Positions 8,421 to 14,249 of a stretch of 21,724 nt of DNA are shown in pieces. The translations under genes were made by a program, and so were the position numbers. Position 1 is the stretch's first letter. Every line of letters starts with the position of its first letter. The notes below the pieces were generated by a model that was not told where the DNA came from, did no database searches, and saw nothing but the letters and a program-made list of their open reading frames with translations. Location of the stretch: NCBI GenBank assembly GCA_005800405.1, contig SYFN01000175.1:1-21724 (forward strand), given 5' to 3'. Origin of the DNA: Burkholderiales bacterium (GTDB taxonomy: Bacteria; Pseudomonadota; Gammaproteobacteria; Burkholderiales; Burkholderiaceae_D).

Positions 8421-8986
8421 CAACGTTTCTCCTGCAATACTAGTCGCGCGCGTCGCTTGGCCCAGGTATTGCCAGCATCCTGCACCATTTCTTCGATTTC
8501 GATGGCGCCTTCGCTAATCCCTATCACTTTGCCCATATCAGGTCCGAGGTGACTACCCAGATGCACCTGATGAATGACTTTGTCCGCTTCAACCAGCACA
8601 ACCACCTGTCCCTGACGGCGCATATTCCCCACCAGCCTCAGGTTATCCAGCGGAAAGGACTCCAGCGGCTCTCGCGCACGGCGCGTATCCGGTTGCAATC
8701 CGGTTGCGTTGAGCTCGGCAGTGAGGGATGCGGAAATTTTGTTAGCATCAAATGGGTCCATGCGGCCAGACGCTTGATAGTGAAACTCCTCGAGTCCCGG
8801 GCGCGGCGGCAAGTCAACTGGTACCGGGTGCGACTGCTGCCGGACCTCGCTCATCCAAGCCCGCAAATCATTTTCAGGTACTTCGCCGCAGCCATTTAGA
8901 AGGAAGCTGATCGGAACCAGTGTTTTTATCAAAATGATTACTGCGCTAGAGCGTGAAGAATGGCAAGGACCTTGCGGGTATTTCAT
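8420..8986 (-). CDS. pilP: type IV pilus assembly lipoprotein PilP
   Basis: A 188-residue inner-membrane-anchored lipoprotein that links the PilMNO platform to the PilQ secretin. The N-terminus has a hydrophobic stretch (AVIILIKTLVPISFLLNGC) ending in a lipobox LNGC, so the mature protein starts at that Cys. A proline-rich linker (HPVPVDLPPRPGLEEFHY) is followed by MDPFD and the C-terminal beta domain (LRLVGNMRRQGQVVVLVEAD, VHLGSHLGPDMGKVIGI). Length is slightly above the usual 170-180 because of a longer N-terminus. The start overlaps the pilO stop by 4 bases and the stop overlaps the pilQ ATG by 1 base. This member of the operon looks intact. Confidence 0.9.
   Translation of the reverse strand: MKYPQGPCHSSRSSAVIILIKTLVPISFLLNGCGEVPENDLRAWMSEVRQQSHPVPVDLPPRPGLEEFHYQASGRMDPFDANKISASLTAELNATGLQPDTRRAREPLESFPLDNLRLVGNMRRQGQVVVLVEADKVIHQVHLGSHLGPDMGKVIGISEGAIEIEEMVQDAGNTWAKRRARLVLQEKR
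8429..8432 (-). promoter_or_regulatory. Shine-Dalgarno site for pilQ
   Basis: GGAG on the minus strand inside the last codons of pilP, 8 bases before the pilQ ATG (8420). It favours ATG 8420 over TTG 8423. Confidence 0.65.
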
Positions 8987-9438
8987 TTATTTTCCCGCCT
9001 CTTGCTATCTTCGGCTGTCTTTCTTTGGGATGCCATTTCAGCCTTGTCGAGGTAACGAAAAGTATGAATCACACCCTCAAAACTCTGCAGTCCTTCGCGC
9101 AACTGGGTAATCGCTTTGCTGTCGATCGTGACGGTGCGCTGCAAATTGGCGATATCACTCGTAAAACTCGCCAGCGCATGATAATTACCCGTGAGTTTGA
9201 TTTCGATCGGTAACTCTGCATAAAAATCATGCAATCTGACCTGACCCGAGGCCAGCGCCTCCCATTGTGCGGTCCACACCAGCCACCCCCCTGACATGAT
9301 GACCATCAGCGAAACTCCAAGCGCGCATAACAGCCGGGGAGCGGTAGGCCACGTACTCGGATGCCGACCTTGCAAGCCGTGAAACTGACTCGCAACAAGC
9401 TGCCAGTCGAGAGGCGTGCGACGTTGCATGGATATCAT
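8983..9438 (-). CDS. pilO: type IV pilus inner-membrane protein PilO, internally shortened
   Basis: A 151-residue PilO-like protein; PilO is normally about 200-220 residues. It has the N-terminal cytoplasmic segment (FHGLQGRHPSTWPTAPR), one membrane helix (about 36-57) and the conserved C-terminal ferredoxin-like segment (DFYAELPIEIKLTGNYHALASFTSDIA, then TFRYLDKAE). After ALASGQ near residue 66 it jumps straight to VRLHDFYAELP. The periplasmic coiled coil and first part of the globular domain that usually lie between (roughly 65-70 residues) are absent, with the frame kept. The DNA at the seam carries a tandem GGTCAGGTCA. The ATG at 9438 overlaps by 4 bases the stop of the restored pilN frame; its stop overlaps the pilP start by 4 bases. 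Confidence 0.85.
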   Translation of the reverse strand: MISMQRRTPLDWQLVASQFHGLQGRHPSTWPTAPRLLCALGVSLMVIMSGGWLVWTAQWEALASGQVRLHDFYAELPIEIKLTGNYHALASFTSDIANLQRTVTIDSKAITQLREGLQSFEGVIHTFRYLDKAEMASQRKTAEDSKRRENK

Positions 9439-9509
9439 GGGTGACTGCCCCCGGGTGGCGCAGCAATAGCCACATTGAATTCATAAATTTTCCTCGCTTC
9501 TTTTCCCTA
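9435..9509 (-). other. pilN: amber codon in pilN and in-frame continuation encoding the missing PilN C-terminus
   Basis: The codon at 9509-9507 is TAG. Continuing in the same frame gives 23 sense codons (GKEARKIYEFNVAIAAPP and then GGSHP) and a TGA at 9437-9435. The segment KIYEFNVAI resembles the last strand usually found in PilN. The TGA overlaps the pilO ATG (9438-9436) as ATGA, the junction also seen at pilM/pilN and pilO/pilP. The ancestral pilN therefore very probably spanned 9435-10001 (188 codons plus stop), and the TAG is an acquired or read-through codon. Confidence 0.78.
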
Positions 9510-10001
9510 GCCAAGGCTGGTGGCCTTGATCTCGACGAGCTCGGCTTTTCCAAGCCAGGGAGATGATTGCGACAGATTGTGTAGTAATTCAGAAACACGT
9601 GCATTCGACTGCGCAAGCCCCGTCAGGACAAGATGGTCTGTCTGTTTGATTGACTTGAGCGCGACACCGGAGGGTACGCGCGTGGCGAGCTCATCAAGTA
9701 AATGGACTGGCCGGGCTCGACCGGATTGCAGACTTTCAACCGCATGCTGCCTGGCCCTGAGGGCATCGATATCCTGGCGCAGTCCTTTGATTTCTCGTAA
9801 TCGGTTATCGAGAAGCCTGTTTTTGGACTGAAGTAAGGTACTGCGACTGTGCTGCGTTGACAGTTGTGCGGCATTCACCGCGCTGACGATCAAGACCACC
9901 ATCAGCCCGCACAATGCCGACAGAATCAGCAGGCTATTGAAAAAGCGCTCTCGCTCACGGCGCTGCGCTTCCCGCCATGGCAGCAAATTGAAGGAAATCA
10001 T
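9507..10001 (-). CDS. pilN: type IV pilus inner-membrane protein PilN, truncated by an amber codon
   Basis: Encodes 164 residues up to a TAG. PilN is a bitopic inner-membrane protein whose short cytoplasmic N-terminus docks into PilM and whose periplasmic part pairs with PilO. The PilM-binding motif is visible as ISFNLLPWREAQRR (residues 2-15). One membrane helix spans about 22-44, a coiled coil about 48-90, and the ferredoxin-like domain follows (HLLDELATRVPSGVALKSI, LTGLAQSNARVSELLHNL, SSPWLGKAELVEIKA). It stops at ATSLG, about 23 residues short of the usual end; those residues are encoded in frame after the TAG. The ATG at 10001 overlaps the pilM stop by 4 bases. Confidence 0.88.
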   Translation of the reverse strand: MISFNLLPWREAQRRERERFFNSLLILSALCGLMVVLIVSAVNAAQLSTQHSRSTLLQSKNRLLDNRLREIKGLRQDIDALRARQHAVESLQSGRARPVHLLDELATRVPSGVALKSIKQTDHLVLTGLAQSNARVSELLHNLSQSSPWLGKAELVEIKATSLG

Positions 10002-10996
10002 GTTGAAAAGCTCCGCAGTGCAAGACTACAGGCAACCAAAAAAGCGGGCGCATCCTCACGCAGCTGAACATCCATTGACGGCGCATGCATGCACGCAAAC
10101 GGATCGGGTAGTGAGCAGGGTATGCCCACTTGGTGCTCGACGAATGTGGCAAGATCAGCGCCGAGTGCCTGAATACTGCCGGCAACATAGAGGTGTGCAA
10201 CACGGGAATGCCGTGTCGATGTCGAGAAAAGCTGCAAAGCCCGTGTGAGTTCTTGGCAAATCGCTTCTCTGATCGACTCCATCGCAGCACGCGATTTTTC
10301 CTGATCGAATCTAGGTAAGGATAGGCCCATTTCACGCTCAAAAATCACTAGGCCATTGAGCATGACGTAGCAATGACTCCCATCAGTGCATAACTGCAGC
10401 AACGCGACTGGTTGGTTGTGATGCGTATCGCGGTCCGAATCGAGCAGCCCCAGCGACGCTGTCATTACCTGAGATTCGATATCGATCACCAGTGGGCGCA
10501 ATCCCATGGTTTCGGCCAGCGTGAATCTTTCATCAATCCGCTCCTTGCGCGCAGCCACCAACATCACGTCTACGTAACCCTCATGGGTCGCCGAGGGACC
10601 TACCGTGGCGAAATCAAGGCTGATGTCGTCCAGCGAGAATGGCAGCGTCTGACTCGCCTCAGCCTCGACCTGCATTTCCAGTTCCTCGTCATACATACTG
10701 GCAGGGAGGGTCAGCTTTTTTTTTATGACCGTACCAGAGGGCAACGCCATAGCCGCCGTTCTCAAGCGCGGTCCACTGCGCTTGAGCGTACGGCGCAATG
10801 ATTCTGTGAGAAGCTCCATCTGCGAAAAGCTTCCGTCACGAAAAGTACCCGCTGGCACAGACTCTTGGGCGCAGTGTGCTACCCGAAAATTTTTTCCCTC
10901 ACGAACGAGTTCCATGATGCGTATGCCTGCCGGGCTGACGTCGATGCCCAATACCGGTGTGTGATGGCGACGAAACCATGACCTCACAGAAAACAT
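9998..10996 (-). CDS. pilM: type IV pilus assembly ATPase-fold protein PilM, shortened
   Basis: A 332-residue actin-like (ASKHA) cytoplasmic protein that binds the PilN N-terminus and anchors the pilus alignment complex. It starts with VLGIDVSPAGIRIMEL (phosphate-1 motif) and continues with KRSGPRLRTAAMALPSGTVIKKKLTLP, DEELEMQVEAEASQTLPF and DVMLVAARKERID. Compared with the usual 350-360 residues, the loop after EREMGL runs directly to QEKSRAAMESIREAICQELTRAL, about 20-25 residues short. The second phosphate motif, normally VDIGA-like, reads LLQLCTDG, so ATP binding may be weak. The C-terminus ACSLALRSF is conserved. The ATG at 10996 has GGAG upstream. First gene of the operon, divergent from mrcA, the usual arrangement. 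Confidence 0.88.
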   Translation of the reverse strand: MFSVRSWFRRHHTPVLGIDVSPAGIRIMELVREGKNFRVAHCAQESVPAGTFRDGSFSQMELLTESLRRTLKRSGPRLRTAAMALPSGTVIKKKLTLPASMYDEELEMQVEAEASQTLPFSLDDISLDFATVGPSATHEGYVDVMLVAARKERIDERFTLAETMGLRPLVIDIESQVMTASLGLLDSDRDTHHNQPVALLQLCTDGSHCYVMLNGLVIFEREMGLSLPRFDQEKSRAAMESIREAICQELTRALQLFSTSTRHSRVAHLYVAGSIQALGADLATFVEHQVGIPCSLPDPFACMHAPSMDVQLREDAPAFLVACSLALRSFST

Positions 10997-11074
10997 TCAT
11001 GAACGCTCCGCCCAGGTGGTGTTACCATTTTTAAAATTTGACGCGGATGCTAATAAGTGCCTTTTCAGAATGTA

Positions 11075-11089
11075 AAGCCGCTTCGGCTT
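11075..11089. promoter_or_regulatory. palindrome in the pilM-mrcA divergent region
   Basis: AAGCCG (11075-11080), CTT, CGGCTT (11084-11089): a perfect 6-base inverted repeat with a 3-base centre, in the 234-base region between divergent pilM and mrcA. It could be an operator half-site pair or a small hairpin in the pilM leader. No regulator can be named. Confidence 0.35.
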
Positions 11090-11182
11090 GACGTTGCCAA
11101 ATACCCACGCAAATCAGCACATCATGGGCACTCAACACAGCAAGCTCTCGGCTGAGCAAGCTCAACGCGGCAGGCCGAACGC

Positions 11183-11188
11183 TATAAT
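11183..11188 (+). promoter_or_regulatory. -10 element of the mrcA promoter
   Basis: A perfect TATAAT at 11183-11188, 42 bases before the mrcA ATG, in the right orientation. The matching -35 at a 17-base spacing (11160-11165, GCTCAA) is poor, so an activator may be needed or the -10 may act with little -35 help. Confidence 0.6.
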
Positions 11189-11230
11189 TGGCGCGTTCAA
11201 GGCATTCATGCCTCCCTCTCCTCTCCACGA

Positions 11231-13585
11231 ATGAATTCATCCACTCCGAACAGGGATGCGCCCAAGGGCGAGCGCCCTTACATCCTGCCGGCACCACTCA
11301 AAATGGCGCTGAGTCTGTTGATCACGTTAGGAGGCCTTTTTTTGATCGGCGTGCTATTGGCGGGCTTCATCCTGATGATGGCTTACCCCAGCTTGCCGGA
11401 CATCGATGCGCTGGCTACTTATCAACCGAAAATGCCACTGCGCGTGTTTTCTGCAGATAACGTACTCATCGGAGAATTCGGTGAGGAAAGACGCAGCCTG
11501 GTACGTTATAAAGATATTCCCCCTGTGATGAAACAAGCGGTGCTGGCGATTGAGGATGATCGTTTTTACGAGCACGGCGGGGTCGACTACTGGGGGATTT
11601 TGCGTGCGATGATTAACAACACGTTTAGCGGCAGCCGTCAGGGTGCCTCAACCATTACGCAGCAGGTCGCGCGCAATTTCTTTTTATCCAGTGAACAGAC
11701 CATCAAGCGCAAGCTTTATGAAGTGCTGCTTGCCTGGAAAATAGAGAAGACACTGACGAAAAACCAGATTCTAGAGCTATACATGAATCAAATTTATCTG
11801 GGACAGCGAGCGTATGGCTTCGCCTCCGCTGCGCAGATTTATTTTGGCAAAAAACTACATCAGATCAGCGCTGCAGAGGCGGCAATGCTTGCGGGACTTC
11901 CAAAGGCACCCTCGGCCAATAATCCCGTGGTGAATCCCAAACGCGCCAAGGCGCGTCAACAATATATATTGCAACGCATGCATGATTTAGGCTACATCAC
12001 CACGACTCAATATGAACAGGCACGCGATGAAGAACTTCGAATCAAGATGGACAGCACGGATTTCGGCATTCATGCCGAATACGTGTCAGAAATGGCACGG
12101 CAGATGGTCTATGACCAATTTCGGGAAGATGCCTATACGCGCGGCCTGAATGTCTTCACCACGATCACCAAGGCCGATCAGGATGCTGCCTATCTGGCGC
12201 TGCGTCGTGGAGTGCTCGAGTATGAAAAACGTCAGCCTTATCGTGGTCCGGAAGGCTACATGGACATTCCGGCCAACAAATCCGAAGCAGAGGCCGCCAT
12301 AGAGTCCGAGCTCGCCGAGCACCCGGACAGCGACGGCATCATTGCTGCGGTGGTATTGTCTGCCGCTCCGAAAAGCGTGAACGCATTGCTGGCGTCGGGC
12401 GAGGAAATCACGATTGTCAATACCGAATTCGGTGCTGCAGCAGCGGCGCTCACTGATAAAATGCCGGCCAACAAACGCATACGACGCGGTGCGATCATCC
12501 GGGTGATGCAGGAAGGCTCGGGCTGGTCCATCATTCAACTGCCTGAGGTGGAGTCAGCCTTTATATCCATCAGCTCTGAGGATGGTCGCATCAAGTCGCT
12601 AGTCGGTGGCTTTGATTTCAGCCGCATAAAATTCAATCATGTGACGCAAGCCTGGCGCCAGCCGGGCTCGACCTTCAAGCCATTCATTTATTCGGCTTCA
12701 CTGGAAAAAGGTCTGTCACCTGCCACCATGATCAATGACGCGCCCATCGTATTCGATGCTGCCAAAACCGGTTCGCAAGCGTGGGAACCTAAAAATTATG
12801 ACGGTAAATATGATGGCCCATTATCCATGCGCAAAGGTCTGACGCGCTCCAAAAACATGGTGTCCATCCGAATTCTGGACCGCATCGGTGTCAATTACGC
12901 GCAGGAGTACGTGACCCGCTTTGGCTTTGACAGTGACAAAAATCCACCTTACTTGACAATGGCGCTCGGTGCCGGGGCCGTGACGCCGCTGCAAATGGCA
13001 GGCGCTTACGCCGTGTTTGCCAATGGCGGATACAAAATCAACCCTTACCTGATATCCAAGATTACTGATAACAGCGGTCGCACGCTGTTTCAGGTCACCC
13101 CCGAGCGTGCTGGTGATGAAAACCTGCGTGTCATTGATGCGCGCAACGCTTACCTGATCGACAGCATGCTTAAAGATGTGGTTAAACATGGCACTGCCAT
13201 GCGCGCCTTGGCGTTGAAACGATCCGATATCGCCGGCAAAACAGGTACCACCAATGATTCCATCGACGCCTGGTTTGCAGGCTATCACCCCAAACTAGTC
13301 GGAGTGGCATGGATAGGTTTCGACAAACCAAAAAATCTCGGCAGCCGCGAAACGGGGGGTGGCCTGGCTCTACCGATCTGGATAAGTTATATGCAAAAAG
13401 CGCTGCAAGGATTATCCGTTCAGGAACGCGCGATGCCCGAAGGTGTGACGACCTACGCCGGAGATTATGTCTACACCGAATTTGCTGATGGCAGCGGGGT
13501 CAACGCCATTGGACTTCTACCCTCTAGCGACGGAGATGGAGCAACCGAGAAAAAAGAGGATGAGCCCAAGAGCGAAATTTTCTAG
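11231..13585 (+). CDS. mrcA: penicillin-binding protein 1A, bifunctional transglycosylase/transpeptidase
   Basis: A 784-residue class A PBP that polymerises and crosslinks peptidoglycan at the inner membrane. One membrane helix (about 27-50) precedes the glycosyltransferase domain, with catalytic E108 in AIEDDRFYEHGG and GASTITQQ at 138-145. The transpeptidase has all three active-site motifs: STFK (S480 nucleophile), SKN (540-542) and KTGTT (K670). An insert between the two domains, with the PBP1A-type ODD/OB region, is present. The tail is acidic and lysine-rich. The ATG at 11231 has no Shine-Dalgarno site (the leader is pyrimidine-rich); an internal ATG at 11303 would shorten the cytoplasmic tail by 24 residues. 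A TATAAT lies 42 bases upstream. It is divergent from pilM, as in many proteobacteria. Confidence 0.95.
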   Translation: MNSSTPNRDAPKGERPYILPAPLKMALSLLITLGGLFLIGVLLAGFILMMAYPSLPDIDALATYQPKMPLRVFSADNVLIGEFGEERRSLVRYKDIPPVMKQAVLAIEDDRFYEHGGVDYWGILRAMINNTFSGSRQGASTITQQVARNFFLSSEQTIKRKLYEVLLAWKIEKTLTKNQILELYMNQIYLGQRAYGFASAAQIYFGKKLHQISAAEAAMLAGLPKAPSANNPVVNPKRAKARQQYILQRMHDLGYITTTQYEQARDEELRIKMDSTDFGIHAEYVSEMARQMVYDQFREDAYTRGLNVFTTITKADQDAAYLALRRGVLEYEKRQPYRGPEGYMDIPANKSEAEAAIESELAEHPDSDGIIAAVVLSAAPKSVNALLASGEEITIVNTEFGAAAAALTDKMPANKRIRRGAIIRVMQEGSGWSIIQLPEVESAFISISSEDGRIKSLVGGFDFSRIKFNHVTQAWRQPGSTFKPFIYSASLEKGLSPATMINDAPIVFDAAKTGSQAWEPKNYDGKYDGPLSMRKGLTRSKNMVSIRILDRIGVNYAQEYVTRFGFDSDKNPPYLTMALGAGAVTPLQMAGAYAVFANGGYKINPYLISKITDNSGRTLFQVTPERAGDENLRVIDARNAYLIDSMLKDVVKHGTAMRALALKRSDIAGKTGTTNDSIDAWFAGYHPKLVGVAWIGFDKPKNLGSRETGGGLALPIWISYMQKALQGLSVQERAMPEGVTTYAGDYVYTEFADGSGVNAIGLLPSSDGDGATEKKEDEPKSEIF

Positions 13586-13624
13586 CAGGCGTGCGCAAAC
13601 GGGGTTTTATCGCACACCAGCCTG
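13586..13624. other. bulged hairpin between convergent mrcA and cyaY
   Basis: CAGGC-GTGCG (13586-13595) can pair with CGCAC (13611-13615) and GCCTG (13620-13624) with a 4-base bulge and a 15-base loop. It directly follows the mrcA stop. There is no T-run on either strand, so it is only a candidate transcript end structure. Confidence 0.3.
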
Positions 13625-13652
13625 GAGATACCCGTTGCCATGAAGGAAGCAC

Positions 13653-14006
13653 TCATGCAGCGTCTGCCTGATCCTGCCTCAGATGCAGTATCGCGCCCGC
13701 CTGCGCACTAGCTAGCCGGGACAGTGCGGCAAAGAGCTCCGATCCATCCCGTGTATCTTTCCAACGCTGGTCGTCGGCCATGCGATAGTGAAATCCGCCC
13801 GCTCGAGCAGCCACCCAAATTTCCTGCATGGCCGCCTGCGTGTTCACGATGATTTTCGAGCCCTGATCAATAAACTCGATTTCCAGTACATTGCCGCTGC
13901 GACTGCATTCCAGATCGACATCAGTAGCATCGCCGGCCCGCTCCATGCCAATCTCTATCGCGTCCAACGCCGCCTCTGCGAGGGCCAGGAACTCAGATTC
14001 GCTCAT
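13653..14006 (-). CDS. cyaY: iron donor protein CyaY (bacterial frataxin)
   Basis: A 117-residue frataxin family protein, which binds iron and modulates the IscS/IscU Fe-S cluster assembly machinery. It begins MSESEFLALAEAALDAIE and has an acidic first helix, VDLECSRSGNVLEIEF, GSKIIVNTQAAMQEIWVAARAGGFHY and the terminal helix DGSELFAALSRLAS. Length is close to the typical 105-110. The ATG at 14006 is preceded by GGAG with a 6-base gap; the longer frame to 14063 adds 19 residues unlike the family. It is divergent from lptM-lysA with 73 bases between, a frequent proteobacterial neighbourhood. Confidence 0.92.
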   Translation of the reverse strand: MSESEFLALAEAALDAIEIGMERAGDATDVDLECSRSGNVLEIEFIDQGSKIIVNTQAAMQEIWVAARAGGFHYRMADDQRWKDTRDGSELFAALSRLASAQAGAILHLRQDQADAA

Positions 14007-14012
14007 GCTATA

Positions 14013-14016
14013 CTCC
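14013..14016 (-). promoter_or_regulatory. Shine-Dalgarno site that fixes the cyaY start
   Basis: GGAG on the minus strand, 6 bases before the ATG at 14006. It rules in this start over the in-frame ATG at 14063. Confidence 0.65.
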
Positions 14017-14079
14017 GATAGATTTTTTAACAGGCCACAGTCTTGAATAAAGGCGGTCATCAAGTCAACTGTTCACATC

Positions 14080-14244
14080 ATGTTCAGATTCGGCACCATT
14101 CTAGCGGCGATCGCATTGTCAGGCCTGAGCGCTTGCGGACAGACAGGCCCGCTCTACCTGCCCGATCGTCCTGCGCCCAGCACCAAGACCGACACTGAGT
14201 TCGATGCTCAGCCTGCCAAACCCGACACCACCCGCAAGCCCTGA
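14080..14244 (+). CDS. lptM: small LPS translocon maturation lipoprotein LptM (YifL/LppL family)
   Basis: A 54-residue lipoprotein. The sequence begins MFRFGTILAAIALSGLSACG: a short signal peptide with lipobox LSAC, mature Cys at residue 19. Directly after it comes GQTGPLYLP, the hallmark of the LptM family (formerly YifL), which in E. coli assists oxidative maturation of the LptD/LptE translocon. The remainder is a low-complexity, proline-rich, polar tail. It lies 5 bases before lysA and divergent from cyaY, exactly the location of this gene in many proteobacteria. No good ribosome binding site is visible. Small size makes it easy to miss, but lipobox, GPLY motif and context agree. Confidence 0.88.
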   Translation: MFRFGTILAAIALSGLSACGQTGPLYLPDRPAPSTKTDTEFDAQPAKPDTTRKP

Positions 14245-14249
14245 ACACC

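Noticed and set aside
7476..9509. Genome-wide reassignment of TAG to an amino acid.
   Set aside because: TAG is the natural terminal stop of rpoN, the crotonase gene and mrcA here, with no conserved protein sequence after those stops.
7476..9509. A-to-I mRNA editing converting UAG to UGG (Trp) at the two ambers.
   Set aside because: Known bacterial TadA editing needs a UACG context; these are UUAGGC and CUAGGG. Gln, not Trp, is expected in PilQ.
9227..9616. Minus-strand open frame of 129 codons across the pilN-pilO junction.
   Set aside because: It is out of frame with both pil genes, shows no family motifs, and is explained by the two overlapping real frames.
11074..11102. Sigma-54 promoter for pilM (TGGCAA on the minus strand).
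   Set aside because: The GG and GC pairs are one base too close for a -24/-12 site and the rest does not fit the consensus.
12086..12538. 150-codon minus-strand frame inside mrcA.
   Set aside because: Antisense shadow of the PBP1A interdomain region with no recognisable domain.
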